DNA of 64,000 nucleotides, taken from Oscheius tipulae (Eukaryota; Nematoda; Chromadorea; Rhabditida; Rhabditidae). Location of the stretch: assembly GCA_037178975.1 (NCBI GenBank), contig JASJZH010000004.1, positions 7,130,001 through 7,194,000 on the forward strand. Direction: 5' to 3'. Under the pieces are notes generated by a model. It saw only the letters and a list, made by a program, of their open reading frames with translations. It did not search any database and was not told the origin of the DNA. Made by a program: the position numbers and the translations under genes. Each line of letters opens with the position of its first letter. The first letter of the stretch is position 1. Shown in pieces: positions 10,562-22,433 of the stretch.

Positions 10562-13500
10562 TCACTTCGATGCCGCGCTCGTCTTCTGCATCGGCATGTT
10601 GAACTGCGGCATGGCGCTTTGTTGTTGGGTTGAACCCAACAGGTTTCCGAACGTGGAACCGGCTCCTTTGGCTGTTGGAGCCAGATAGGTTCCCGAATTA
10701 TCGTGGTGGGTGCCCAGCAGCCAGAAGGTTCTGCACAATCCTTTTCCCTGGAATCTCTCCCTCAAAAAGAACGGAAATCTTTCAAACCTTGATTGGAATC
10801 TCTCCACGAAGTTCAGTTGAGAACTCAGGGAAGTCCTTGGCCAGAAGATTGTTAGCATTCTCACTGATCTGCGTTCGGCCAGCTTCACCATTGGACTCCA
10901 TTCTTGAGGACATATTGACAGTGTCTCCAAAGAGACAGAAGCGAGGAGCATTGAGACCAACCACAGCAGCAGCCACAGGTCCTAAAGTGGAGTTACGATT
11001 GCTGAACAATAGTAACCTGTGTGGAAGCCGAGACGACACTGAATCCGTGTGGCCGGCTTATGCGGGACTTGAAAATCGAGGAGGAACTTGTGGACATCCA
11101 GGGCAATACAAGCGATCTCGTAGATCTGAATATGACTCGTAGGCATTTGTACTAGTTTAGGCTCACGTGTTTGTTTCCATTCTCTTCCGGGACTCCCGAG
11201 ACAACCATGTAGGCGTCTCCTATCGTCTCGACCTGACATTAGGAGTGTTCTGTTGGCGTGAAACCTAAACTGACCTTGTAAGCATCTCTGCGAGCGATAA
11301 ACTGGTCAAATCCGTCAAAGACTCCATTGAGAACGTTTATAACTTGGAGAGGAGTCGCGTCACGACACATCTCGGCGAATCCAACAATGTCCGAGAACAA
11401 AATCGTAGCTCCGGTGTAGGTTTTCGGCGGGACTGGACGACCCATCTTGAGTTCGTTGGCGACGTAGGTGGGCAGAAGCTGTCCCAAGAGACGATCGGCT
11501 CTCTGGTTGGCCTCTTCCAACATTCCAGTTCTCTCGGCCACCAATTTCTCGAGATTGTTAGCATACTGTTCCATCATTCTCATCATCTGATCCACCAGGC
11601 TTCCCTTCCTGGAAATGAGTCACTCTAACAAATTTAACTCTGAACTCACACTTTGAGGTATGTCTCAACGTTAAGCTTAATCCTTCGCAAGCTGGGTCTC
11701 ATCTCCGGGGTCTGATTCCAGCAGTCATTAATCAAATTGGTCAGATCCATGTTGAGCACCTTGTTTGCTTGAATCTGCGGCTTCATGACTTTCGATCCAT
11801 CCTTGATCGACTCCACCAGCTCTGAACTGAGAATAGCAAGACTTATTAACAAAAAATACGATTCAAATCCGTTCCTTCGGCGAACGGCATCTGTCGGAAG
11901 ATGATTTCTGAAAACCACAGTTTACTCGAAGGAAAGGGAAGAACACCTACCATACATGATGAAACCGAAAGCGTAGATGTCTCCCATAGCCCTCCGCGTC
12001 ATGGTCTGCTTCACCCAGTCCTGATCGACACGTCTCATGCGATTCTTCTCTCGGTTCTTCAACAGTTCAGGGGCTTCATACAGCTGACTAGTAGCCTGAG
12101 TGGCCTGGGACTTGTCATCGGCTCCCTTTAGAGCATCTCGACTGACACTCTGCAGCTTCTCCCATCGTTCAAGAGGCTCCGCAATTCCGTAGTCGGTCAA
12201 TTTGACCATCCAGTTTCTGTCGATCAGACATGACCACGGGGTTAGAGAGCCGTGGTAGCCGATGGTCGAGGCGTGTAGGTATTCCAATCCTCCGATGATG
12301 TCCTTGATGAAAGCAGCTGTAATTTGTTATAGTCACGCAGCAGGGGATCTCACCATGGAACTTGGAGTCGAGAGCAATGTTGTCATTGTAGACAATATCC
12401 TGAAGGGTTCCTCTGGAGCAGAACTTCCAAACAAGCAGGACCTCTTCCTTTTCATTGAAGCAAATTCCAAGGAAGACATTTAGATTGTCATGAACTGCTT
12501 GCTTCATCTGAATCCGAACAGTCTCACTCCAAAACTACCAGTTAACCTGAGTCAAAAGCTGTTTGTCCTGTCGAGCAAATGAAATCGGTCGCCGTTGTGC
12601 GTACTTGTGGTAGATGGCATGGGTATTTGTTCCAACAATGGCATGGTTTCTAGTTCCATACATTGTGTTACTCATCTTCGTTCTGGTCGATCCCAAGGAG
12701 AGCTATTTTCGTATTATCAAACCTGAGTTAGGAGAAGCTTACCATGCTGCGGACCTGCTCCTCATCGATAAGTTGAAGATCATCTCGATAGATGCGGAAA
12801 GGCAGTTTATCCAGGGCCTTTTTTTCCAAAACACGATGGAGGATGTAGGCTCCGATAGCGAGGAGAATAAAGACGACAAGCAAGGAACCTCCTAAAGTTT
12901 TTACCTAGGTTTCGAGTATAAAGTGTCTCACCCAAAATTAGAAGAGTATAATCACACTTTTCGTTTCTGAACCCGCAATCTGGCTCATCCTTGGGCATCC
13001 TTCTGTCAACGGAAGGCCAGAAGTCTCTCATTAAGTCAGTGACGATGATATCATAGCAGCCGGTCTTGTTCAGGATTCCATCACAATTCTTCTCAATCAT
13101 TGTCGGCTCCATGTGGACCATGGACATGACCTAGAAAATCTACTTCGCAGGGATGGACAAAGTTACCTGGTCCGAGTTCGGAGAAACAAAGAATCCTCGA
13201 TAGAGTGGAGCTCTTTCAGCACGGTCATCCATTGTGACTCTTCCCGACGCAATTCCCGACCCACCAACCATTCCATTAAACGTCATCTTTCTCATGCTTT
13301 TCAGCATCATCCGTCCGTTCAAAATATTCTCAGCCTTGCCGGTCTCGTTTAGGATCTTTCTTGCCGCCATGGCGTACAACTTCAGGGCATCGAAGAGATA
13401 GAGATAGCCGTAAATATTGGCCAAGTCAACGTCGGTTTCCTTCAGACCTGTATCCTTGATCTTGTCTAGAAAGGGAGCAATGATCGAGTTGTCGAAAGAG

Positions 13501-14865
13501 TTCACGTCGTCGATCTGAATCATGTTTTAAATATCGTTTACAAGTGTTTTTTGTTGCTAAGAAGTTACGGCTCAGTTTTCAGAACTTACAATGATAGTGT
13601 TGGCATACTGATCTTTGACCTTCTGAAGCATTTCTCCATCTGTTCCAATCCAGGGAGTCACATCCTTGGCTCCGTCCTAAACTCTCATTGGTCGACGTTG
13701 CCCAGTCGACAAACCTGTAGCCACGGAAGAATATAGGCAAACTCATTAACACTCATTCCAACTTGATTCGCAGCTGTCAAGAATTCGCGAGATGTTTCTC
13801 TCGTGTTCGAGAAGAGACAAATGATGACTGGAAATGACTGGTTATAGAATCTTTGGTTGACCCACTTCGAGCAGTATTTTTCAGTTCTTGCATCAAGCCA
13901 GAGTTCAACATGGCCTTCCCATCGGCGTACTCGTCGAACATGATCTTCTTGACTACCGAAATCTTCCTCGCGTGGAAGACCTAGGGATATTTTTGTTTTC
14001 TCTCATCAATAGCTAAAAACCTCTTCGAAGGCGTAGACTCTGTCGTAGGCTACAGTACCCGTGTTAGTTACTATGGCAATTTTGGTCCAGCCGTAGTGAC
14101 GCAAGAGAGCACATGTTGCCTCGGCAATCGAGTTGGTTGATCGCATAGAAATTCGAGAGAGTGTGGGATACGCATTCTTATCAGCTAAGGCGTTCGAAGC
14201 AGCCATGTAGCCGATAATTGGTAGATTCCAGAAGGCCTGAATTAGACGGATTAAGTCTTTCGATCCATCTTACAGCCATTCGGGCGACAGCATCCATTTC
14301 AGCATTACAGTAGGGTCCGATGAAGGCTTTTACCTAGTTGTTTGCGTTACAGGATGTATAAAAGTATACTTTTTGAAGATGGTACATGTCAGCAGCGACA
14401 GCTACTCCCTCATAACTCTCACCACATCCGTTCTGACTCACAATCTCCACGTCAAAATCGTCGTCGAAGAGTCCTTCCTGTCGGAGAGACGTGTGCGACA
14501 CTTCTAAAACCATCAGTTCTAAAATGGATGATCGTAAATGTGATCGAAATTGAGCTCTAGCAGCAGGAAATAGAGCCCAAACAGTTTCTTTTTTTATCTT
14601 GTACTAGTCAACATACCCAACACCCGAACATCATTTCTCAGCGCATTCAAAGCTCCGATGTGTCCAATTTTCACGCGAATCCTTCCTGAAAAAGATTGAT
14701 CTCTTCCAAACAAATACTCTTACCCTCTTTGTCGTATAAACCGTCAGAGTTGTTGCTGAGAATCGGGTTGTACTTGTCATGCTCTTCGGTCAGAGCCGTC
14801 AAATTGTCCTCGGCGGCAGAGACCAGGAGCCAGAAGACCGGCAGAAACAGGTACATTAGCCGCAT
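10562..14865 (-). CDS. receptor-type (membrane) guanylyl cyclase
   Basis: Twenty-one exons join in frame to 1138 residues; exon 1 is 14724-14865 and the last is 10562-10747. A signal peptide (about 1-17) precedes an ANF-receptor-type ligand domain (about 50-430, with [18 protein letters not shown] and [13 protein letters not shown]). A single helix ([15 protein letters not shown], about 497-511) follows. The intracellular kinase-homology domain (about 530-800) contains [15 protein letters not shown] and LTDYGIAEP. In it the usual HRD lysine/aspartate arrangement is replaced, as normal for these pseudokinases. A coiled dimerisation segment precedes the cyclase domain (about 880-1075): [11 protein letters not shown] (metal aspartate), [11 protein letters not shown], and [15 protein letters not shown]. 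All catalytic positions I can check are present, so it should make cGMP. Nematode paralogues act in sensory neurons, but this receptor's ligand is unknown. Confidence 0.93.
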
Positions 14866-15957
14866 CTACCAGTTGAGAACGTGGAGTGAGTCGCTGGCAG
14901 CAGGAGCCGGATCATCCCCTACTGTAGGAGTCGTAAGCTCTTTTGGTCGGCTATTTAGTCATACGTCTAATGGTCTGTCACTTATCCAGATTGGCTCTTT
15001 CTCTCCGCAATAAACAGGATTCAATGCAGGACAGGAAGTATATAGACAGTACAACGGACGGAACGGCGTAACCAGAAATATAAACATTTCAGGAGATACA
15101 GAGGTTGTCCGAGAATGTGGTGCCCGAGGAAGTGACCAGAGCAAAGAAAAGTGTAGACGACGAATACGAAACATCTAGAACTAGATGGATCATGCCCAAT
15201 TTTTGCTAGACATCTGACTTGTCACGGCGTGTCAAATTTGCAGTCAAGCTAATGCTACTGGATTTCTGTTAGATCATTTTGATGTGTCTACCAGACTGAC
15301 TGATGGCCGTCGAAAAAAGGTTTTTGGAAGAAGGTCATACTCGACCGAGCATGTAGAATTCATTGGAAAAAGGAATCATACGAGTAGGAACTACTTTGCT
15401 ATGAAGATTTCTGGGAAGTTTGGGCGTGACTCTTTTTCTCTAACGCATTTTTTGACTTTGGTTAGCATCTACCTGATTTCTAGAAAAAATTGAGCATGAT
15501 CCGTCTATCAAGTACTGTTTTCGGATTCAATTTGCGCTTTTTTCTGCTCTGGTCACTTCCTCGGGCATCACTTTCTCGAACAATCTCTGTCTCTCTCAAA
15601 CACACGCACTTCATTTTGGAAGAACTCACGAATCTCTAGCCACTTCGACACACGACCACTCCAGTTCCTAATATCATTGATTTGATTCGGAAGAACACTA
15701 CCGCAGCCCGATGCGGCCCTCAGAACTTTACATAGTGTTTCTCTCTTTTTCGCCTTGTGTATTTGCGCGACCTCAGTATAGGACCGTGACCGTTTTGTAC
15801 GTTCTAATTTTAGCGCCTGTGTAAAAGCTGAGCCAACAAATTTGTCTTTTTGCTCGTAGCGACGGCTATAAATGGTTTTCGTTTTTCTTAACATAGGTGA
15901 TGATGCCCTTGCTGATATTTTCGCTGATATTTTTTCCGAGCGTTTTCTCCTTTTCAT
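14866..15957. other. intergenic, no supported gene
   Basis: This is the 5' flank of the guanylyl cyclase. The only long frame is a very basic 129-codon minus-strand frame at 15568-15957 with no recognised domain or splice context. It abuts the EB mini-gene start, and I do not annotate it as a gene. Confidence 0.5.
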
Positions 15958-16412
15958 ATGAAGTGCCTTCTCGCTGGGACCGGATGGGCTCCTTGTCTAT
16001 TGGCAAGTGTAAATTCGTAAGAAGTATACTTTCGAAGCCGATCTCCGTTTAGGGAGAAACTTTTTACGAAGGGGCGTGTGTAAAACAGTGTTTCTACAAT
16101 TGGGAGTGTCTTTCGAACTCCAACTGTCGACAAAACAAATGTATCTGCGATGCGGTTTGTCCACAACAATTGTAGCAAAACTGTCCTAGGGGTTCGCGTT
16201 CGTTAAAGCCCAATGTATTCCCCAATGCGTGACCGACTTGCAGTGTGATCTTCCCAACTCCTCCTGCCATGGAAACATCTGTTCTTGCAATGAGGTTGGA
16301 AATTTAAATCAAACTAATCGAACGCACTTTTTAGGGTTTTGTCTACTCCCAGGGACAATGTTTTCCTGGTCACTTGTATAAATCACCAAATTTTATAATA
16401 TTTGAAGACTAA
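15958..16412 (+). CDS. small secreted EB-module (cysteine-rich) protein, 111 residues
   Basis: Four exons join in frame: 15958-16008, 16053-16154, 16190-16294 and 16335-16412. Exon 1 encodes a signal-peptide-like start (MKCLLAGTGWAPCLLAS). Exons 2-4 encode cysteine modules of EB type: GACVKQCFYNWEC...CICDA, then AQCIPQCVTDLQCDLPNSSC...CSCNE, then the partial GFVYSQGQC. They resemble, exon for exon, the C-terminal tail of the protease gene starting 660 bp downstream, including the shared DLPNS core and intron positions. All frames are open, so it could be a functional stand-alone gene. Alternatively it is the surviving 3' end of a duplicated EB-tailed protease with a chance leader. No protease exons were seen upstream. 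Confidence 0.6.
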
Positions 16413-17072
16413 GCACAGTATTTATTCAGTTCCTCAAATAATAAAGCCTACCTCAACAACTTCGTGTTTTGCTTTTGTTCCGTTCGGCTATGGTCAGAAA
16501 TGAGTGCGCAAATACTTAGGCTTGTCTCCAGAAAAAAGACCAACGAATCAAAAACCTATCAAGTTGGATAGAGAAAGAAGCAAAAACCACCAGAGGTTTG
16601 GAGATCTTCGAAGGCTGCGTTGGACGTTCCGATCTGGAAGCTGCGATGCGCAGAGGATTCACTTCCATTTGCCGGTCGTGACGTCTCTCGTTAAGCGGCT
16701 ACGCGCTTTACTTGGCCGCCCATAAAGGTACGGTGCAACCTATCTTCTCTCCTACGGTCCGGTTTGAACTTTCTACTGCCTAGACGCTGGCTCACAAGCG
16801 TTTGCCACGACGCTCAGCGAGCTTGCGAGTTTTGAAGCGACATATGGATAGTCCAATACAGTTTTTTTTTTCGGAACCCGAGGGGCATGGGACGAGGCCT
16901 TGAGCTTCTCGACACCCCTTTCGAAGAGCGAACGTCAGAGAGTTTTCTGGAAATGTGTGCACAGATCATGTACAGCATGCACCTGATAAAACACTGTCAA
17001 CCCCACAAAGTAACAGTCGAACAAACACGGAGAGCTTTTAAATTGTCGTCATAGAGCGCACAAGTCGAAACC
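16413..17072. other. intergenic, upstream of EB-tailed protease
   Basis: No gene is seen. An A/T-rich segment (TTTTAAATT near 17036) may serve as a promoter for the gene at 17073. Confidence 0.5.
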
Positions 17073-18700
17073 ATGTTCTTCCTATTTCTGTTTCTAGTCC
17101 CGTTGACAGAATCCACCCGGATTTCAAAATCTAACAACGCATTTGTGCAGTACAATTGTGGATTTCGTGATTCCTTGACGCCTGACCGACCACAGCGATC
17201 TATGAATACGCCAGAGGCTACAAGAATTGAAGCTCCCTGGACTTTGGCGATTGCTGAAGTAGACAAAGCGTTTTTGAAATCTGATGTTGCTACTCGTGAG
17301 TTGATCCAAGTTGTTGGGAAAATGAAGATCTGCAGAACTGAACAACAGCGATGTCGTCTGTAGCGGGACAGTAATCAGTTCTCGCCACGTTCTTACGGCT
17401 GCTCACTGCTTCAAAAACAATTTCAGGTACACCTGGTGAGTTGCTAGTTCTGTTTCGAGTTTCCCATTCTCAGTCCTAAGAATGTGACAGCAGACCGAGT
17501 GCAGTTCAATGTGACGAATTTTGATGATTTTCTCCTTGTAGCCCCAAACGTCTGTGTCAGAGGGAATTGTAGTTCCGAGATGGAGCAGCACGGAATCAAG
17601 ATCAGTCAGGTGTTATCAATCCCCTTATCAGGTTTAAAGAGTATCCAGATTTTTATATCGGACCAGTATGTTGAAGCCAAATGCTCACCAGCCTACAACA
17701 AATGGCAAGGAGACATAGCTGTAGTCGAATTGGCCGAAGATCTCCGTTTCTCCACCTATATTCAGCCAGCTTGTGTCTCTGAAGACGCCGTGTTGGCCGG
17801 AAATACTCTCAGTCTTTATGGCTACGGATTCGGAATTGGTGAGACTGGTGAGCACACCGATACTGGAACTCTTCGTCGACATGACAGTACAGTCAAAGAA
17901 GAGTGCCTATCCATGGCCGGTATCAGTCATGAAAATCTTGTTTGTTCAGCTTCTCCCAGCACTTCCGGCTGTCCCGTCAGTTTTTTTTCCGACGCGTTTA
18001 AACCCATGATGTTTAGGGAGACAGTGGTGCGGGACAGATTGTCTATGACTCCGATGAAAGAGCTTACGTGGCTGCTGTGATTGTGGCTGGAAAGTGGTGC
18101 TGTCAAATCTATCAGAAGTTTAGGACAGGCACTGATTGTGAGTTCATTCTTTTGAATAAAATATACTTGGGTTCAGTCGAAGCCGAGAACACGAGTGTTT
18201 CTGTCCAAAAACATGCTGCTTGGATCTGTCAAGTCTCTGGAGTCTGCCCGAGCAGCCGTCTCAGAACACTTCCGACTACTAAGCTTCTAACAGACAAGTG
18301 CCAATCGGTCAGTGAGTGTTCATCGTCAAACGCTGCTTTAGGGCTATTCCTACCACGGAAAGCAATGCATGAAACGGTGTCTCAACCAGGAGCAATGTCA
18401 ATTGAATGCAACCTGCACAAACGATTTGTGCACTTGTGACTCGGTACAATCTTTGTCTCTTTTCCCGACAAGTAGTTTCAGGATTTCGCCTTAAAAGCAG
18501 GACAGTGTGTCCCCAAATGCAAAGCCAACTCCCACTGTGATTTGCCAAACTCGACTTGTCGGAAAAATCTTTGCCAATGTGACAAGGTAGCTCTAATTCG
18601 GGAAGGTATTCAGTTCTCATTTTAGGGCTACGTCTTCACGCTTGGACAGTGTCTCCACACCCATTATAACCTGGCTGATAGTGACTTCTTTGCGGCCTAA
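17073..18700 (+). CDS. secreted trypsin-like serine protease with C-terminal EB modules
   Basis: Nine exons join in frame: 17073-17295, 17336-17435, 17474-17609, 17649-17975, 18017-18137, 18177-18307, 18342-18443, 18482-18586 and 18626-18700, giving 439 residues. The signal peptide MFFLFLFLVPLTES is followed by RSMNTPEATR. The protease domain keeps LTAAHC, WQGDIAVVEL and CPGDSGAG, so it is probably active. The last three exons add cysteine-rich EB modules (GKQCMKRCLNQEQC, GQCVPKCKANSHC, CDKGYVFTLGQC), each ending at an intron. The minus-strand paralogue at 7.9 kb lacks this tail. The EB mini-gene just upstream matches the tail. Protease with adhesion-like tail is a fair description; target unknown. 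Confidence 0.85.
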
Positions 18701-18989
18701 GCCGTGGTTCCTGTAGAATCTGTCATCTGTCTGTAAATGTGTTCCGAAATATCCATTTTCATAATATGTAGCGATTTTATCAATTAGTGAGCAGCTCTGT
18801 GCATATCGTAATACTTCTCTTTTGTTTAAGTCAACGGTTCGGGAAAGAGTGGCCAAAGACGAGCTCAAAAGCTACCGTAACGTTTGTGGTTGGCCAAGGA
18901 GTAAGAAGACCGCCTTTTCTAGCCAACTACAGCTCGAAAGTTGGCTATAATGGTTCATGAACAGGTGATTAAGATTCAAAAGAAGTACT

Positions 18990-20423
18990 TCATTTGACTT
19001 GCGTAGTTGTAATAACAAATACAGACGTCAGCTCAGAAAACTTACCAAAGCCTCTGAACTTTGGACGCCTGTAGTTCTTGTTCATGACTATGAGCACAAT
19101 TCCTCCCGTAGTACTGAAAGAAGAGACACTTGCCACCAGAAGATGTCCGACATCTGAAGGAAGATCAGATGGAGGCAGGAAAGAAAACTAACCAACGAAT
19201 CCGAACATCTTGAAAGCGACGATGGTACAAAACAGAAGGCACGGAATTACAACAATGCCTAATGGGACAAAGACTTGAAACATGAGCTGGACAAGAAATT
19301 TTTTTTGAAGTCTAGCCAGTCGACTGGACATTGATCTGCTGGATATGTGTTTGTTAGTGGCGTGGATAATGATATAGATGGTTACAGCAAAAGTCATTCC
19401 AGTGGCAACTACTGGAAACAGCACAAAATGAAGAATTCTTGTGCTGTTGTAGATAAGGAAACCGGGCACGTCAAAAAGAGACGGGGTGATGCACGAGTAT
19501 TCCTGCAACTGAGCATGGGTCAGGTACAGTCTTGTTCCATTTCACCGGGAGGTTGTTCTTTGGAAAAGTTCTAGTCGGCTACCGCGAGTCCGTAAACGCA
19601 GAGTTCTATTTATTGCACCGGAGAAGCTCTTTTGCTAGGCTTTGATCTATGTGAACTTCCTGATTGGCTCTTCATGTAGACAATCAGTACGAATGACGCA
19701 TCGTGAGTCTACTATTCGGTACGAGGGAAAAAGAGTCTAATCGTATACTTTAACCTTTAGTTGTGACTAATGATTTCTACGAGACATATCCATCGAAACA
19801 TTAAAGGTGTGCAAATCCAGGGCTATCTCTCCAATTTCTTTTAAGGCAGCTGTGGTTACTAGAACTCTCTAAAATAAACAAAACTTACGGCAGAAAACTC
19901 TCTCAACACCTCTCTTTCATCTGTGTAGGCGAACATCAATCCAACGCACGGAACTATAGATATCCCGTACATTATCAATATGCCAGCTTTGTGCGGCCAC
20001 GGAATAGAACGAAGACCTTGAACGACTGTGTAGCGATATACGAACAGATGAATCACCGTCCCCAAGGAGAAACTAATCGAGAAAACAACAAGTTCAGCCA
20101 TATGTCTAGTGGGTAGGATAAACTTCAATATGCCTTCGGGGTATCCCATGGCAAAGGGTAGAAGAATTACAGGCTTACAGATGAAATTTATCTGAAGACA
20201 TAACTTTGAAAAACTGTTGATATACCGCGATGTCACTGCCCATGCAGACGAACTGATGCCAGAGAAGGTACCATCTATAGGAGCTCATACTCTTTGTGGA
20301 TAGGAAAACTATGCAGAAGATTACGTAGAGATTCACTAGCAAACTGCTGTAGAAAACGACATCGAGCGCGACAGTGAAGACTATCGTATTCCCTTCTTGA
20401 AGTAGATCTGGGCAGAAGATCAT
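18990..20423 (-). CDS. seven-helix chemoreceptor, Srh-type (Str superfamily)
   Basis: Four exons join in frame: 20226-20423, 19889-20191, 19193-19508 and 18990-19153, giving 326 residues. The N-terminal SMSSYRWYLLWHQF between helices 1 and 2, ILLPFAMGYPEG, a long loop with several Ser/Thr, and KKFLVQLMFQVFVPLGIVVIP near helix 6 are typical of nematode Srh receptors. The end (LIVMNKNYRRPKFRGF) resembles the NKPYR motif at the helix 7 end. Such receptors are expressed in chemosensory neurons; the ligand is unknown. All frames are open and the length is normal, so it is likely functional. Srh versus close sister families is the main doubt. Confidence 0.8.
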
Positions 20424-20684
20424 ACTTTTTCAAGACAAATTGGCAACACTGGACTGATTGGTTGAATTGATACGCAGGTGATAATAGAGCTCTGGGCGAT
20501 GAATTATTATGAGAATGTGGCGAGGCACTTTTGGTCGTTGAACACAGGTGCTTTATAAAGAAGACAACGGATGTAAGCGATATCCGAAACGGGAGTTGCA
20601 ATAGAATAAAGATATCAATGTCTGAGAGGGGAATCAATGCAGTTCAGACAGCAGCCATGCGACAGAAAGTTTATTAGGAGACGC

Positions 20685-21258
20685 TTAGTCCCATCCGTGA
20701 TCCTTGGTCAGACCACTACCGTCGGCTTCTGCATAGTAGATTCCATCGCCACGAAGGAACCAGTTCTGACTTCCCCAGTGTCCCTTGTACACGTCCCAGT
20801 GGTTGAACTTGCCGTTAGACGTCCAGACACTGCAGTAGAAGAGAGTTCGGCCGTCGATTCTTTGCTCTGGAAGACTTTATCGAAGCTTCAAGCTCTAACT
20901 TACTGAATTTCCAAGCAAAACCCTCTCCATCCCACAACTTCTGCTCCTCGATTTTGTCATCTCCGGAGGCACAATGAGCTGTAACTTGAACTTCCTTGTC
21001 AGTACCGGCTTTGCCCATCGTGTTCGTGATTCTCACATAGACTTCCTTGTTGTTGGCCTCCAGGATGTTCTTGATTATCGCACCGGCTGCACTGATGGCA
21101 GCAGCACCCACGAGACCGGCAACATTTATTTTTGCGACAGAAATTAAGGCGGCAGCACTGTAAATATGTGACTGTATGAGAAGGGAGTGGACTTACATGA
21201 CAGAATCTGCGACGGCAAAGCACGCAGCTGCTATGAAGAAGGCCCTGAAGACTTTCAT
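20685..21258 (-). CDS. secreted protein resembling plant self-incompatibility S1 (SPH) proteins
   Basis: Three exons join in frame: 21197-21258, 20904-21157 and 20685-20866, giving 165 residues. A signal peptide (MKVFRAFFIAAACFAVADS) and an Ala/Gly-rich stretch (VGAAAISAAGAI) lead into a compact beta-type domain. It has VYVRITNTMG, then VTAHCASGDDKIEE, then LWDGEGFAWKFK, then GRTLFYCSVW, then FNHWDVYKG. The spacing and residues (HC...DD, a G-W-F strand, TLFYC, W, the D-Y strand) match the plant S1/SPH fold signature from memory. Such small secreted proteins are signalling ligands in poppy. A role here is unknown. A TATA box lies 36-43 bases upstream. All frames are open. Confidence 0.7.
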
Positions 21259-22433
21259 TACTGTTTGGAATACTTGAAGTGGTTCTTTTTCGACTTTTAT
21301 ACTGGCAGTGATCGAAAATTATCGCGTCACAGTACACAGCGAAGCTCTACAGCAACAGGTAGAGGAAACAGGCTAATCGTCATATTGGTCATTCAGAAAC
21401 CGTAATCGGTATGGAAAACCGACAGACTGTTGATAGTTTATGGTAGAGAATGGCTGAAAAACTTGCACTATTCCGGAACAAGGGTCCTAATAGAAGAGCG
21501 GTAACAGAACAAGCATCCTGTATTGAACAAACTTTGGAAAAACTTCTGGTCGCTGTAAATGCCAAATCACGTCCTCAACGACCATTGAATTATGTTCAGT
21601 CGTATGAGTAGGAAACTGGTTTAGGATTACATATAAAGCGGATACCAAAGTAGCTGTTTGATTTTGAGCTTTTTCCACGATGATTGAAGATTTCGCCCGT
21701 ACCTACCACGTGTTCTGCACCTTCTTCGGGGTCAACGTAACCGAGCAGTTTCAATTTTTTAAGGAAACTGGACCCCATTGTGGCAAATTGTCATCTCTAA
21801 AACGCTATCCTTATCCATTCGTGTACCTTTATTCTATTTTATCATCTACCGTAGATCCGCTGACCAAAGAGTCTGACTTGGACAAGCTCCAAAAATGGGT
21901 AATAAGAATGAGAATTACCATGCTCTCTTGCCTCGAAACTATACTCATTAACATTGAAGAAAGAAAGCTTTATTTACTGTTTTATGCCAATACAAATACA
22001 TTGAACTGCTCACCCGCTCAACAATGGTGGAAAATCGAAATACTAATTTCTTTCACTTTCTCTATAGATTGGAAGAATATGTTCGCGAGGTGTCGTTGAT
22101 ATCTCACCCTCGAAAATTTTGTGTACAGAAATTAGCGCTGAACATATTCATGAATTCAGACGATGCGACGTCGGGCCCCTATTTGAATTGGGAGTGCAAA
22201 CCTCGGTGCGCAGGAAGAGGAAAACGAGGAATCAGCAGTCACGCATGTGCCGGATCTACGAAAAAGAGGCACGCTTTTCCACTGACTTACCTTTGCTATC
22301 TTTCGGTTTTCAGAGAGTAAAGTCTACCCTTTATTGTAATCTTAATTCTAGCAAATACTGTTGAACAACTTGGAGATATGGCGTATCACAATAACAAATG
22401 CCAAATTATTATCACACAGCTTGAGAATAAAGC
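21259..22433. other. intergenic, one doubtful frame
   Basis: TATAAAAG on the minus strand at 21294-21301 is the likely core promoter of the S1-like gene. A plus-strand frame at 21680-22099 (139 codons from ATG) is open but unrecognised, has no signal peptide or domain, and I cannot join it convincingly to other exons. It may be chance. Confidence 0.5.

Noticed and set aside
10630-11142. 170-codon plus-strand frame
   Set aside because: It is antisense to the guanylyl cyclase catalytic exons, which are unambiguous.
15568-15957. 129-codon basic minus-strand frame
   Set aside because: No recognised domain, no splicing support and odd composition; probably chance.
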